Notes: generated from the letters alone by a model not told the origin. A stretch of 64,000 bases of DNA from Streptomyces griseofuscus (GCF_014673495.1 NZ_CP051006.1:1240001-1304000); one strand, 5' to 3'. Counted from the stretch's first letter, positions 24,928 to 35,554 are shown. Program-made: numbers and translations.

Positions 24928-26766
24928 TCACGCCCCCAGCCAGGCCGCCAGCCGAACAGGGTCCGCGCGGCGGCCGGTCGTCCGCTCCATGGCGTCCTGT
25001 ACGGAGCGGGCGCGCTCGGGGTAGTGGAGGAGGAGGTCGGAAGCAGCCTGCTGGGCCGGATCGAACGCGAGGGCGCGGCCGAGTCCCGACCAGGCAGAGA
25101 CGGGTGCCTCTCGGCCCGACAATCGGGCCGTATACGCGGCACGGGCTTCGTTGTGTTCACCGCAGAGCAGCCACACCTCGGCCATATCGGCGCCGTCTAC
25201 ACCCCCGGGTCGCCGCCAGGCTCCGTCGGGGTCGCTGAGGAGGTACCGGGCAAGGACTGCGGTGCTGTCCGAGAAGCGGACCTCGGGCTCGGGAACCAGT
25301 AGTGGCTCGGCCGCGAGGGCCGACGGCGGACGAGGGGCGCCCTGCTGCCAGGCTCGGACCGATTCCTCGACGGCTTTCGCCGGTGGGCGCAGGTGGTGGG
25401 CACGCCAGCGGGCATGATGGTCGGCCGCGGCATCATGGGCCAGCCGCAGCGGTGTCGTGGGGACCTCGTCGGCCATCCACGCCGCACAGCGTTCGGTGAG
25501 GCGCTCGACGACGTACAGCCCGAGCGAGGTCAGCCGCCCGTGCCCGCGGACGGCGTTCAACGTGACCCACACCTGGGTACGCCAGAGCGCGAACTCGAAG
25601 TGGGCGAGGGGGGCGTAAGCCGGGTCGGCCGTATGCCGGTGGGCACGCCAGAATCGGGTCACGCCGAGGAAGGCGTATATGCCCTGGAGCAATCCGCCGA
25701 GTGGCCGGGGATCGTCGCGCCAAGGGGCGTAGAACAGGGCTTCGGACGGCGCAGGGTCCGGCGTCTCCTCACAGAGCGACTCCAGGTGCATCAGCCCGCC
25801 CAGCTTGGTGTGCTGGAACTCGTGCACGAGGGTCGCGGCGAGTTGGGCGACGTCGTCCGGGCGGGACGCGGTGACGCCGCCGAAGGCATCGCCGGCCGTG
25901 CTGCTATGCGGCCGAAACCTTTCTCTCACGGGGGCCGGTGCCACCGACATGAGGCCTTGGCGCATCGCCTCGGCAGTCTCCGGGTCGTCGCGAAGCAGCA
26001 CCTCCCATGCCTCGGCGAGCGATGACTCCCAGTACGCCGCCTCCGTCGGGGACAGCACGTTTGCCCCGCTCGGGTGGGGAAACGTGCGGTAGGGGTCCAG
26101 TTCCTCCAGCACCAGGGGCTTCGCCCGGTCCGCGGCCCCCAGCGTCATCCGGCGCACCGGTAACCAGTCACGCTCTCGCCGGGCCGGGTCGGCAGGGACC
26201 GCCACCTCGCCGCCCACACCGGTGATGCGCAACCGGCCGTCGTGCCCCGTGACCCGGGCGGTGCCCCACGGTTCAGGGTCCGCGAGGACCGCGCAGCCCA
26301 GTGTGGGCAACGGCACCAGGCCGCGACGCACGGGAACGGTGATGTCGAACTCCAGCCCGGCCCGTGCCGCGGCGGCGGCCGCGAGCGCGGCCAGATGCCC
26401 CATGACCACCCAGTGCGGCGCGTCCTCGTAGGCTCGCCCCCTGACTCGACGCACCGCGAGCGACACCCACATACCGGTATTCGGGGACATCAGCAGCTCT
26501 TCGCACACCTCCGGAGCGTGGAGCTGGGCGCGTTCGAGCAAGTCCCAGCCCTGGGCGAAGAGATCCGAGCCGTCCAGGTCCGCGCCCATCCGGAAGACTT
26601 CGTTGCGCAGCGCCCACAGCAGCAGAAGCCGACGACTGCGCTCCGCGCGCAGCAGTTCCGCTATGACCGCACCATCACCCTCGCCGTGTGCGAGATCTCT
26701 GAGGCCGGCTGCCGAGAGCCGGTGGTACGGCGGTTGTCCCCCCGTCGTCGTGGCATCAGCAGCCAC
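24928..26766 (-). CDS. Stand-alone HExxH-type (alpha-ketoglutarate) peptide hydroxylase-like enzyme
   Basis: Protein of 612 residues. The metal-binding motif VHEFQHTK puts the HExxH at residues 315-319, with the family's N-terminal HRLSAAGLRDLAHGEG region and the LLLLWALRNEV helix. This family was named for its metallopeptidase-like motif; related domains fused to radical-SAM cyclophane synthases beta-hydroxylate residues of FxsA-type peptides. Here it is separate and no radical-SAM gene is in the window. It lies 36 bases after a FxsA-like precursor gene on the same strand, which is its likely substrate. GTG start with GGGGGA upstream. Confidence 0.8.
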   Translation of the reverse strand: MAADATTTGGQPPYHRLSAAGLRDLAHGEGDGAVIAELLRAERSRRLLLLWALRNEVFRMGADLDGSDLFAQGWDLLERAQLHAPEVCEELLMSPNTGMWVSLAVRRVRGRAYEDAPHWVVMGHLAALAAAAAARAGLEFDITVPVRRGLVPLPTLGCAVLADPEPWGTARVTGHDGRLRITGVGGEVAVPADPARRERDWLPVRRMTLGAADRAKPLVLEELDPYRTFPHPSGANVLSPTEAAYWESSLAEAWEVLLRDDPETAEAMRQGLMSVAPAPVRERFRPHSSTAGDAFGGVTASRPDDVAQLAATLVHEFQHTKLGGLMHLESLCEETPDPAPSEALFYAPWRDDPRPLGGLLQGIYAFLGVTRFWRAHRHTADPAYAPLAHFEFALWRTQVWVTLNAVRGHGRLTSLGLYVVERLTERCAAWMADEVPTTPLRLAHDAAADHHARWRAHHLRPPAKAVEESVRAWQQGAPRPPSALAAEPLLVPEPEVRFSDSTAVLARYLLSDPDGAWRRPGGVDGADMAEVWLLCGEHNEARAAYTARLSGREAPVSAWSGLGRALAFDPAQQAASDLLLHYPERARSVQDAMERTTGRRADPVRLAAWLGA

Positions 26767-26802
26767 GTGTCCCCCATAGCACCCTGCTGATCACCTCGTC
26801 GC

Positions 26803-26988
26803 TCAGTCCAGGCGGGGCGGGCTGTATGACACCGTGATGGCCTGCGGCCCGTCGATGTGGTGCAGCAGCTGCTCCAGGGACTCGGTGAATGTCCGGTCGT
26901 CCATGGAGCGCAGTGCTTCGAGGGAGATTCCCGAGAGATCGACGAGACCGGACTCGACGGCAGGCACCGGATGCTCCAAGGCTGCCAA
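26803..26988 (-). CDS. FxsA-like RiPP precursor peptide lacking the FxSxx ending
   Basis: Peptide of 61 residues starting with TTG behind a strong GGGAGGGG site. The leader (ESGLVDLSGISLEALRSMDD, residues 12-31) matches FxSxx-COOH precursors as I know them. The C-terminal part after HHIDGP (43-48) is AITVSYSPPRLD, without the F-x-S-x-x carboxy terminus that defines FxsA. It lies between a trypsin-like protease and the HExxH enzyme, all on the minus strand, so it is probably the modified or cleaved substrate of that operon. Confidence 0.72.
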   Translation of the reverse strand: MAALEHPVPAVESGLVDLSGISLEALRSMDDRTFTESLEQLLHHIDGPQAITVSYSPPRLD

Positions 26989-27093
26989 GTCCCCTCCCGT
27001 GTCTACCAGTTATGCACTATCAGTGCCTCGACCAGCATGACCCAGCACCGCACGCCCCGCAACCCTGCGGCCTTTCGGCGTCGCGAGATCGAG

Positions 27094-28185
<1,092 letters not shown>

Positions 28186-28194
28186 CTCCGTCCT

Positions 28195-29088
28195 CTACCC
28201 CTCGGGCCTCGGGGGTACGCGGCGTTCGGCGCCCGGCGATCCCCCAGGTGCCGGTTCCGCACCGCCGGGCGCATCGGTCTGCGTCAGCGCCGCGAGGAGC
28301 CGTAGCTTCTCGTCGCTGTCGCTGTTCCTGTCCGGGTAGTAGACGACGAGGATGACGTCCTCCACGGGGAGCTTGTCGCGGTGCAGGCGCAGTTCACCGA
28401 CGACCGGGTGGTGCACGGTCGTCGTGCCGCCGTCCAGGCTCCGGACGTCGTGCCGAGCCCACAGGGTGCGGAACCGCTGGCTGGACAGGGCGAGTTCACC
28501 CACGAGTTCGACGAATCGGGGGTCGTCGGTGTCGTCCCCGATGGTGGTGCGCAGCGCGGCGACGAAGTCGGCGGTGGCCTTCGTCCAGTCCTGGTGGAAG
28601 GCCTGTTCCTCGGGGTCGAGGAGGAGGGAGCGCAGCCGGTTCTGACCAGGTGTCAGACGCGGGGAGAGCGCGACGGCCATGGAGTTGGCGGCCAGGACGT
28701 CGAACGCGCGGCCCTCCACGAACGCCGGGATCTGGAGGTGGGCGAGCAACTCGTGCACCCGCGCCGGTACCTGCTCGGGGCGCCTGCGGCGCGGCGCCCT
28801 GGGGCGTGCGGCGGCGAGGCCGAGCAGATACGTCCGCTCGATGTCGTCGAGCCGCAGGACCCGCGCGAGCGATTCGAGGACCTGCGGTGAGGGGTTCTTG
28901 TCGCGGCCGCGCTCCAGGCGCAGGTAGTAGTCGGGGCTGATTCCGGCGAGCAGGGCGACCTCCTCGCGGCGCAGCCCGGGTACCCGGCGGTTGCCGCCGG
29001 GCGGGAGCCCCGCCTGCGCCGGGGAGACCAGCTCACGCCGGGCGCGCAGATAGGCACCGAGCCGGTTGCCGGATTCCTCGTCTTTCAT
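28195..29088 (-). CDS. XRE-type regulator with MmyB-like ligand domain
   Basis: DNA-binding protein of 297 residues. The N-terminal helix-turn-helix (RREEVALLAGISPDYYLRLERG, residues about 43-65) belongs to the XRE family and the C-terminal domain (HELLAHLQIPAFVEGRAFDVLAAN, and LRLHRDKLPVEDVILVVYYP near the end) is the MmyB ligand-binding fold, which is usually found with an adjacent SDR. The divergent gene at 29248 is an SDR, so it is probably the target; a 15-bp tandem repeat in the spacer may be the operator. The tail beyond residue 270 is Pro/Gly-rich. Confidence 0.9.
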   Translation of the reverse strand: MKDEESGNRLGAYLRARRELVSPAQAGLPPGGNRRVPGLRREEVALLAGISPDYYLRLERGRDKNPSPQVLESLARVLRLDDIERTYLLGLAAARPRAPRRRRPEQVPARVHELLAHLQIPAFVEGRAFDVLAANSMAVALSPRLTPGQNRLRSLLLDPEEQAFHQDWTKATADFVAALRTTIGDDTDDPRFVELVGELALSSQRFRTLWARHDVRSLDGGTTTVHHPVVGELRLHRDKLPVEDVILVVYYPDRNSDSDEKLRLLAALTQTDAPGGAEPAPGGSPGAERRVPPRPEG

Positions 29089-29205
29089 ACGGCCACCGTA
29101 ATGCGGAGCGCGTGTCCCAGCGGGGGGCCCTGGCAGGACCAGGGAGAACGGGGGCCCTGCCACGGGCCGCGGACGCCGCCAAGACTGGGGGAGCACCGTT
29201 TTCCC

Positions 29206-29235
29206 GAAGATCTCAGCAGAGAAGATCTCAGCAGA
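29206..29235 (+). repeat. Tandem 15-bp direct repeat upstream of the SDR gene
   Basis: GAAGATCTCAGCAGA occurs twice head to tail, ending 12 bases before the SDR ATG and overlapping its leader; a partial third copy (GGAAGATC) covers the ribosome binding site. It may be a regulator-binding array for the divergent MmyB-type protein or a small duplication. Confidence 0.7.
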
Positions 29236-29247
29236 AAGGAAGATCCC

Positions 29248-30009
29248 ATGGATCTCTCCCACCGCACTGTTCTCGTCGTCGGCGGCACCTCGGGCATCGG
29301 GCGGGAGCTGGCCCGGCGGTTCGCCGCGGCGGGCAGCACCGTGGCCGTCGGCGGCCGTAACCGCGGGGCGCTCAAGGAACTGGCCGAGGAGGGTTTCGGC
29401 ACGTTCGAGGTGGATGTCACCGACGGTTCCTCCGTCGCCGCCGCCCGTGACGCCGTGCTCGACCGCTACCCCGGGCTGGACACGGTGGTGACCATGTCGG
29501 GCGTCATGCTCATGGAGGACCTGCGCGACCCGGCGCACTTCGAGGCGGCGCGGGCCACGATCGACACCAACCTGCTCGGCACCATCCGGGTGATCGACGC
29601 CTTCACCCCGCATCTGGTCGGGCGCGGCGCCGGCACCTTCGTCACGGTCACCTCCGGTATCGCCTTCCTGCCCTTCCCGCCCATGCCCAGCTACGCCGCC
29701 TCGAAGGCCGCGGTGCACGCCTACTCCGAGGCGCTGCGCGCACAGCTCGCCGGCACCGGTGTCGGCGTCGTGGAACTCGTCCCCCCGGCGGTCGCCACGG
29801 CGGGCCAGGAGAAGGTGAACCCGCACGCGCTGCCTCTGGACGCCTTCGCCTCCGAGGTCATGGAGCTGCTCTCGGCGGACCCCACTCCCGACGAGATCCT
29901 TGTGCAGGGCGTCCTGATGCACCGCTGGGCCGAGCGCGAGGGCACGTACGACGACCTCGTCGCCCAGCGTTCCCGGGCACTGGCGATGCTCCCCGGGCGC
30001 GAGGGCTGA
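29248..30009 (+). CDS. Short-chain dehydrogenase/reductase
   Basis: Classical SDR of 253 residues. The cofactor motif GGTSGIGRELA (residues 12-22), with VGGRN after the second strand, suggests NADP(H). The catalytic Ser is in VTVTSGIAFLP and Tyr/Lys in SYAASKAAV near 150. It resembles DltE-like oxidoreductases in length and in the LVPPAVATAGQ segment; the substrate is unknown. AAAGGAAG precedes the ATG. The divergent MmyB-type regulator is probably its repressor or activator. Confidence 0.9.
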   Translation: MDLSHRTVLVVGGTSGIGRELARRFAAAGSTVAVGGRNRGALKELAEEGFGTFEVDVTDGSSVAAARDAVLDRYPGLDTVVTMSGVMLMEDLRDPAHFEAARATIDTNLLGTIRVIDAFTPHLVGRGAGTFVTVTSGIAFLPFPPMPSYAASKAAVHAYSEALRAQLAGTGVGVVELVPPAVATAGQEKVNPHALPLDAFASEVMELLSADPTPDEILVQGVLMHRWAEREGTYDDLVAQRSRALAMLPGREG

Positions 30010-30733
30010 CGTCCGGGGCACACCGGCGCCCCCGGCGAGAAGCTCCTGTCACGCCCCTTACGGGGAGGGCGTGGGGGCCGTACTCGCGGTAACGGATGCC
30101 GAGGGGGTCTTCCGGCGTATCTTCCTCGGTCACGGCCCCTTGACCGATATGCGAGGTCTATCCTGCTCACATGGCCGGCTGCCGGGGGAAAGCCGGACTT
30201 CGCCTCCCCTGCGGCACGCGGTGCGTGACACCTTGCCAGGGAGGCGTTCGGACATGGCACTCCTGAACCCGCTCACGGACGACGGACTCACCCGCGCCGG
30301 TCGGCGTACTCGGCCGGGCGGGGGGACGCGGCCGACCGGCCCCGGTCGCGCGCCGACCCCTCGAAGCCGGTGGTGACGCCGGTGCGGGGGAAGCCCGTGG
30401 CCAAGCACGGTGACGGCCCGGGCCCGCCGATCCGGCCCGCTGCCGGTCCACGCGCACATGCCGCCCGGCCGGCAGCGGCGGGCTTCGGCGGTGTGGGGCG
30501 ATCATCGCGGCGCACGGCCCTCGCCGACCCCGGTTCCGGCCCATGCCCGTGCCCATGCCCGCGACGGCACCGTCCCCGCTCCCTGGCCGGCGGCGGATCG
30601 CCCCTCGCCGAGCCCCGCTGACGAGCGAGCCGGCGACCACGGGCCCGCGACGCCCGCCTCGCCACAAGGACGCCGGTCCCGCGCCCGCACCGCCCTCCCG
30701 TCCTTCCCGACTTCCGTCGAAGGAGCCCTGGCC
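30010..30733. other. Gene-poor 724-base stretch before the P450 gene
   Basis: I see no convincing gene on either strand: frames are open only because the DNA is GC-rich, and their products are Arg/Pro/Gly-rich. A 7-bp hairpin lies near the start (30050-30073). TTGACC (30138) and TATCCT (about 30157) look promoter-like but are spaced too closely (13 bases). The P450 ribosome binding site AAGGAG is at the far end. Confidence 0.5.
30050..30073 (+). terminator. Hairpin after the SDR gene
   Basis: CACGCCC and GGGCGTG form a 7-bp stem around a 10-base loop, 41 bases after the SDR stop. Confidence 0.45.
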
Positions 30734-31975
30734 GTGACCGAAGAGCAGCCTCTCGTCCTCGACCCCGCCGGTTCCGACCATCACGCCGAACACCGGGCGC
30801 TGTACGCCCGTGGCGCGGCCACGCCCGTGGACGTCCTCGGGGTGACCGCGTGGTCCGTCTCCGACCCCGACCTCCTGAAGCGGCTTCTGACCCGCGCCGC
30901 CGTCTCCAAGGACGCGCGAGCGCACTGGCCGGCCTTCGCCGCCACCGTCCCCACCTGGCCACTCGCTCTCTGGGTGGCGGTGGAGAGCATGTTCACCGCC
31001 TACGGCAGCGACCACCGCAGGCTGCGCCGACTGGTCGCCCCGGCCTTCTCGGTCCGCCGTATCGCCGCCCTGACCCCCGTCGTGGAGTCCCTCGTCACCG
31101 GCATCCTCGACGAGCTGGAAGCCCTCCCGCCCGGCGAAGTGGTGGACCTGCGCGAGCGGTTGGCCTATCCACTGCCGATCTCGGTCATCGGCCGGATGAT
31201 GGGCCTCTCCGCCGCCCGGTCGAGCGGACTCCGTACGGTGGTGGACCGGGTGTTCGCCACCACCCTGTCCGCCGAGGAGGCGACGGCGAACACGGCCTCC
31301 CTCTACCGGCTGTTCGACGAGCTGATCGCGGCGAAGCGCGCCGCGCCCGGCGACGACATGACCTCGCTGCTGATCGCCACCCGCGACGAGGAGGGCGACG
31401 GCGGTTCCCTGACGGACGCCGAACTGCGCGACACCCTCGTACTGATGGTCAGCGCCGGGTACGAGACGACCGTCAACGTCATCGACCACGCCGTCACGTC
31501 CCTGCTGGCCGACCCGGCGCAGCTGGCCCACGTGGACGCCGGCCGGTGCGGCTGGGAGGACGTGGTCGAGGAGGCCCTGCGCCACGAGTCGGCGATCAAG
31601 CACTTGCCCATGCGCTTCGCGCTCCAGGACATCCCGCTGCCCGACGGGAGGACGATCCGGGCGGGGGAAGCCATCCTCGCCTCCTACGCCGCCGCCAACC
31701 GCCATCCGGACTGGCACGGTGCGGACGCCGATCTCTTCGACGCCACCCGGACCACCAAGGACCACCTGGCGTTCGGCCATGGCGTCCACTTCTGTCTCGG
31801 CGCCCCGCTCGCCCGCCTCGAAGTCGCCACCGCCCTGCGCCAGCTGTTCGCGCGCTTCCCCGAGGCCCGGCTCGCGGTGCCCGCCGAGGAACTGCGCCCG
31901 CTGCCGACCTTGATCAGCAACGGGCACATCAGCCTGCCGGTCCGCCTGCGTCCGGTGTCCGCTTCGCAGGCGTAG
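30734..31975 (+). CDS. Cytochrome P450
   Basis: Soluble bacterial P450 of 413 residues. The heme-binding motif FGHGVHFCLGAPLARLE puts the thiolate Cys near residue 354, EEALRHES supplies the K-helix ExxR near 282 and the I-helix reads VSAGYETTVN (Tyr where His is common in AGHETT). HRRLRRLVAPAFS is the typical C-helix region that contacts heme propionates. Redox partners are not encoded nearby. GTG start, AAGGAG at good spacing. It is convergent with a second SDR; the two may modify the same compound, by proximity only. Confidence 0.92.
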   Translation: MTEEQPLVLDPAGSDHHAEHRALYARGAATPVDVLGVTAWSVSDPDLLKRLLTRAAVSKDARAHWPAFAATVPTWPLALWVAVESMFTAYGSDHRRLRRLVAPAFSVRRIAALTPVVESLVTGILDELEALPPGEVVDLRERLAYPLPISVIGRMMGLSAARSSGLRTVVDRVFATTLSAEEATANTASLYRLFDELIAAKRAAPGDDMTSLLIATRDEEGDGGSLTDAELRDTLVLMVSAGYETTVNVIDHAVTSLLADPAQLAHVDAGRCGWEDVVEEALRHESAIKHLPMRFALQDIPLPDGRTIRAGEAILASYAAANRHPDWHGADADLFDATRTTKDHLAFGHGVHFCLGAPLARLEVATALRQLFARFPEARLAVPAEELRPLPTLISNGHISLPVRLRPVSASQA

Positions 31976-32028
31976 CCTCCACCCGCTTCCCTCACGTGGA
32001 CCTCGCAGGGCCGCCCTCCGGCATGCCC

Positions 32029-32065
32029 CGGCCGCCCCGCGGTGCCTAGGTGATCGGGGCGGCCG
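32029..32065. terminator. Bidirectional hairpin between P450 and SDR genes
   Basis: CGGCCGCCCC and GGGGCGGCCG form a perfect 10-bp stem around a 17-base loop in the 107-base gap between convergent genes. Confidence 0.6.
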
Positions 32066-32082
32066 TCGTGCCCGGGACGGGG

Positions 32083-32847
32083 TCAGCGGGTGGTGTATCC
32101 GCCGTTGAGGAAGAGTGTCTGCCCGTTGGCCCACCATCCGTCGGTCAGCAGATGGCGGACCCACGGCACGATGTCGTCGATCTTGGTGAGCTCGCCGTTC
32201 ATCGCGGAGGACTTGTGGTAGGCGACGGAGTCGTCGTCCTCGGCGGGGTAGAAGAACGAGGTGTCCATCGGGCCGGGAGCGATGTTGTTGACCGAGATGT
32301 TCCGGCCGAACAGCTCCTTCGACAGGGCGCGGGTGAAGTGCTCGACCGGGGCCTTGCTGCCCGCGTACACGGAGTACAGGCCGGTGTACGCGGCGAGCAG
32401 CGAGGTGACGATCGTGATGATCTTCCCGCCGTCGTCCATCCGGCGGGCCGCCTCGCGCATCACGAAGAACGCGGCCTTGGAGTTGACCGCGAACATACGG
32501 TCGTACTCCTCCTCGGTGATCTCGGTGAGCGGTTTCTTCAGCACCATGCCGGCGGTGTTGATGCTGTAGTCGAGCTTGCCGAACCGGTCCAGGACCTCTT
32601 CGAAGACCCGCTCCACCTCGGCGACCTTCGTCAGGTCGGCCTGGACGGCGAAGGCCTCGCCCGGACCCTTGTTGATCTGCGCGACGACGTCCTCGGCCTT
32701 GGCCCTGGAGGACTCGCTGTTGTAGTGCACCGCGACCAGGGCGCCCTCGGCGCCGAGGGTCGTGCTGATCAGCCCGCCGAGATTGCGGGACGCGCCGCCG
32801 ACGAAGGCGACCTTGCCGTTGAGTGTCTTGTCCGGGGTACTGGCCAT
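32083..32847 (-). CDS. SDR-family oxidoreductase
   Basis: Short-chain dehydrogenase of 254 residues. The nucleotide-binding loop is GGASRNLGG, a variant of TGxxxGxG with Asn in place of the usual small residue; the VHYNSES stretch after strand 2 suggests NADP(H). Catalytic Tyr/Lys are in YSVYAGSKAPVEH, and the C-terminal DGWWANGQTLFLNGGYTTR is usual. AGGAGGG precedes the ATG. The substrate is unknown. Confidence 0.9.
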   Translation of the reverse strand: MASTPDKTLNGKVAFVGGASRNLGGLISTTLGAEGALVAVHYNSESSRAKAEDVVAQINKGPGEAFAVQADLTKVAEVERVFEEVLDRFGKLDYSINTAGMVLKKPLTEITEEEYDRMFAVNSKAAFFVMREAARRMDDGGKIITIVTSLLAAYTGLYSVYAGSKAPVEHFTRALSKELFGRNISVNNIAPGPMDTSFFYPAEDDDSVAYHKSSAMNGELTKIDDIVPWVRHLLTDGWWANGQTLFLNGGYTTR

Positions 32848-33132
32848 GACAGCCCTCCTGCGGTGTTCCGAAGGTGACGGCCAGGGTCCGGCGAACGCCG
32901 TTGGCCCTGCCATGCCCATGGACTCATCCGCACCAGGGGGCGCGCATCTTGAACGGTCCGATCGCCGAGGGAACAAGCCGCCCCGCACCACCGCATCCAC
33001 CGCATCGGGCACGTCCGTCCCGATGGCCCCGGGCCGGCTCGGTAACGTGACCATCTGCCGCATGGAGTGGCCATGTGTTCTGTGTTCGGCCGGCCCGTGC
33101 GAGGGCTTCCGACGGAAGGTGATGAGGCCCCG

Positions 33133-33537
33133 ATGAGCGAACCGACGAAGCCCGAGGTCGACGTCCCGGAGGGTGCCGCTCCCACCGAGCTGACCATCCG
33201 TGACCTGGTGGTCGGGGACGGTGCCGAGGTCAAGCCGGGCATGGTGGTCAGGGTCCACTACGTCGGGGTGACCTTCGAGTCCGGGAAGGAGTTCGACGCC
33301 TCCTGGGACCGGGGCCAGCCGTACAAGTTCGCCCTGGGCAGTGGCAAGGTCATCAAGGGCTGGGACCGGGGAGTGAGGGGGATGAGGGTCGGCGGCCGGC
33401 GCGAGATCATCATTCCCCCGCGTCTCGGCTACGGCAATCAGTCCCCCTCGCCGTTGATCCCGGCGGGCTCGACCCTGATCTTCGTGGTGGACCTGCTGGA
33501 CTCGTATTCCAGCACGACCGGATGGAGCAACTCCTAG
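33133..33537 (+). CDS. FKBP-type peptidyl-prolyl cis-trans isomerase
   Basis: Protein of 134 residues with a single FKBP domain after a 24-residue acidic N-terminal extension. Active-site segments are conserved: VRVHYVGVTFESGKEFDASW, YKFALGSGKVIKGWDRGVRG, IPPRLGYGNQSPSPLIPAGS and LIFVVDLLDS. It is cytoplasmic (no signal peptide). The last residues SYSSTTGWSNS extend a little beyond the fold. It stands alone between the SDR (divergent) and phospholipase D (convergent). Confidence 0.92.
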   Translation: MSEPTKPEVDVPEGAAPTELTIRDLVVGDGAEVKPGMVVRVHYVGVTFESGKEFDASWDRGQPYKFALGSGKVIKGWDRGVRGMRVGGRREIIIPPRLGYGNQSPSPLIPAGSTLIFVVDLLDSYSSTTGWSNS

Positions 33538-33598
33538 CGCCTCCGACCGCTCGTCCCCCGACCGCTCGCTCAGTCGTCCCGTTCTCTGAGAGAGGGCG

Positions 33599-35212
33599 TC
33601 AGATGCGGCACAGGCCCCGCGCGTAGTCGACCGTGGCGGTCTCCTTCGAGTGGGTCCACTGAGGACTCAGCAACTGCGCGTCGAGCTGCTGGGCCGCGCC
33701 GGGGCTCTCCACGATGTACCCGAAGTCCTGCAACCACGCCGGGTAGAGGTTCTTCGATCCGATGTAGAAGGCCGAGCCGTCGACCGAGACCAGCTTGTGG
33801 TGCTGGGCGTAGGGATGCCCGTCCGCCCAGCGTGCGCCCGGGGAGCTGCGGAAGGTCGCGAGCTGGAGGTTGGAGCAGAGCGCCGCCCCGGCGCTGGTCT
33901 CGTCACCGGTGATCCGGGCAAGTCGGTCCCGCAGCACGCCGCTGACCTCGGAGAGGGACTTGATCTGCGAGTAGCCTCCGCTGCCGACGGCGCCACGGTT
34001 GGCGGGGTCGCTGACGACGATCCGCACCTTCACACCGTCGGCGAGCTTGGTGGCGAGGGCGTCGTAGACCCGGGTGTCGTAGCGGGGCAGCGGCGGGCAG
34101 GTCGCGTTGAGGTCCTGCTGGGAGATCTCGATGTGCCGGGTCGCGCTGGAGATCAGCGAACGCAGCGCGCTCTCTTCGGGGTTGACCGTGTCATAGGGGC
34201 GGTCCCCGTTGGTGTTGTCGTGCAGGCCGACGACGCACCGGGTGTCGGAGGTGGACGGCAGGGCCGGTCGCCAGGCCGAGGCGGGGTCGGAGTCCTCCAT
34301 GCCCACGCCGAGTCCGCCGACGGCGATCACCGGCACATCGCCGGTGGCCGGGACGGCGCGGGGGTTCGTGTCCCGTTCCATGGTGGCCATGCAGTCCGAT
34401 CCGCCCGAGGCGGCGTACCACACGCCGGCGGGGTTGGCCTTGTTGCGGCAGGTCCAGCCCCACAGCCGGTCCAGGTAGCGCCCGGCCGTCCCGGCGGCGG
34501 GGCCGGTCAGGGCGAGGTCGACGTCGCTGACCGGATGGCCGGTGTCGAGGTAGTCGCCCTTCCAGTCGTTGATGCCACCGGTGACCGCGGACTGCCCGTC
34601 CACGACCAGGAGTTTGGAGTGGTTCCAGGAGAAGGCGGTCTTCGACGTGGTCATCGAGGCGACGTTCAGCGTGACGGCGTCGGCGGCCGGGCCCAGCTTG
34701 TCGCGCAGGTCGTCCCGGTACTTCGAGGGCAGTACGGTCATGTGGTAGACCGGAGCGGCTCCGACCAGGACCCTGACCTTGAGCCGGTGCCCGGAGGCCA
34801 CGGACGATTTCAGGCCCGCGACGATCGCGTCCTGGAAGGCGCCGTCCGGGAAGGGCGCCAGACTGGAGATGTCGACGGTCCGGGTCGCCCGCGCGATGTT
34901 CTCGGTCATCTTTGCCAGCAGCCGCCGAGTGCCGACGCGGTCCTGGCAGCCGGCGTCACCCCAGCAGCCGGGAGTCTGGAGCAGCCAGCCGGCGGGATCG
35001 TCCGCCCCGGCGTCGAGCCGGTTGCCGGCCGTCCGCTCCCACACATCCCCTTCGAGGCCGGGCGAGACCTCGCGCAATGTGCGCTCCACGGCGTCGAGAT
35101 GAGGAGTCGCGGCGTCGGCGGCGGTGGCGGGCGAGGCGGGTAACCCGGTCAGGGCGAGAGCGCAGATGAGAGCGGCCCGAGCGGGACGGGATAAGCGAAA
35201 TGAAATGATCAT
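33599..35212 (-). CDS. Secreted phospholipase D-family enzyme
   Basis: Secreted protein of 537 residues: signal peptide at 1-31 ([20 protein letters not shown] with AxA cleavage). Both HKD motifs are present: [21 protein letters not shown] near residue 197 and [21 protein letters not shown] near 469, each with His, Lys and Asp plus the following GG/GS. Length, Cys content and layout match Streptomyces phospholipase D, which hydrolyses or transphosphatidylates phospholipids outside the cell. The gene ends 61 bases from the convergent FKBP gene. Confidence 0.93.
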   Translation of the reverse strand: MIISFRLSRPARAALICALALTGLPASPATAADAATPHLDAVERTLREVSPGLEGDVWERTAGNRLDAGADDPAGWLLQTPGCWGDAGCQDRVGTRRLLAKMTENIARATRTVDISSLAPFPDGAFQDAIVAGLKSSVASGHRLKVRVLVGAAPVYHMTVLPSKYRDDLRDKLGPAADAVTLNVASMTTSKTAFSWNHSKLLVVDGQSAVTGGINDWKGDYLDTGHPVSDVDLALTGPAAGTAGRYLDRLWGWTCRNKANPAGVWYAASGGSDCMATMERDTNPRAVPATGDVPVIAVGGLGVGMEDSDPASAWRPALPSTSDTRCVVGLHDNTNGDRPYDTVNPEESALRSLISSATRHIEISQQDLNATCPPLPRYDTRVYDALATKLADGVKVRIVVSDPANRGAVGSGGYSQIKSLSEVSGVLRDRLARITGDETSAGAALCSNLQLATFRSSPGARWADGHPYAQHHKLVSVDGSAFYIGSKNLYPAWLQDFGYIVESPGAAQQLDAQLLSPQWTHSKETATVDYARGLCRI

Positions 35213-35297
35213 CTACGGAAATTACCAGGTGAGAGGCCCTGTCCCCGGCCCCGGCGGTACCCCGAGGAACGCCGGTGCCCACCTGGTCCCCAAAAAT

Positions 35298-35339
35298 GAT
35301 CAGGGGCGGCTCCGGATTTCTCCGAAACCGCCCCTGATC
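35298..35339 (-). terminator. Rho-independent terminator of tRNA-Pro
   Basis: GATCAGGGGCGG and CCGCCCCTGATC form a perfect 12-bp stem, with an inner CGGA/TCCG pairing. On the minus strand the stem is followed by ATTTTTGG, a T-tract rare in this GC-rich genome. It lies 16 bases downstream of the tRNA gene. Confidence 0.9.
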
Positions 35340-35354
35340 TGCGACTCTCTCGAG

Positions 35355-35428
<74 letters not shown>

Positions 35429-35554
35429 TTGCCGTTTGACCTGCGGTTTCGCCGGTCGCAACGTGCAGGGAAACAATACCGCACTCGGCTCGGTGATCGC
35501 GCACGGCTTCCAGGGGTTGACCTCAAGTTTGGTCGAGGTTGCACGCTGTCGTAC

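Noticed and set aside
26803..26988. Ordinary FxSxx-COOH (FxsA) precursor
   Set aside because: The leader fits, but the last five residues are PPRLD, not FxSxx, and no FxsB-type radical-SAM gene is present.
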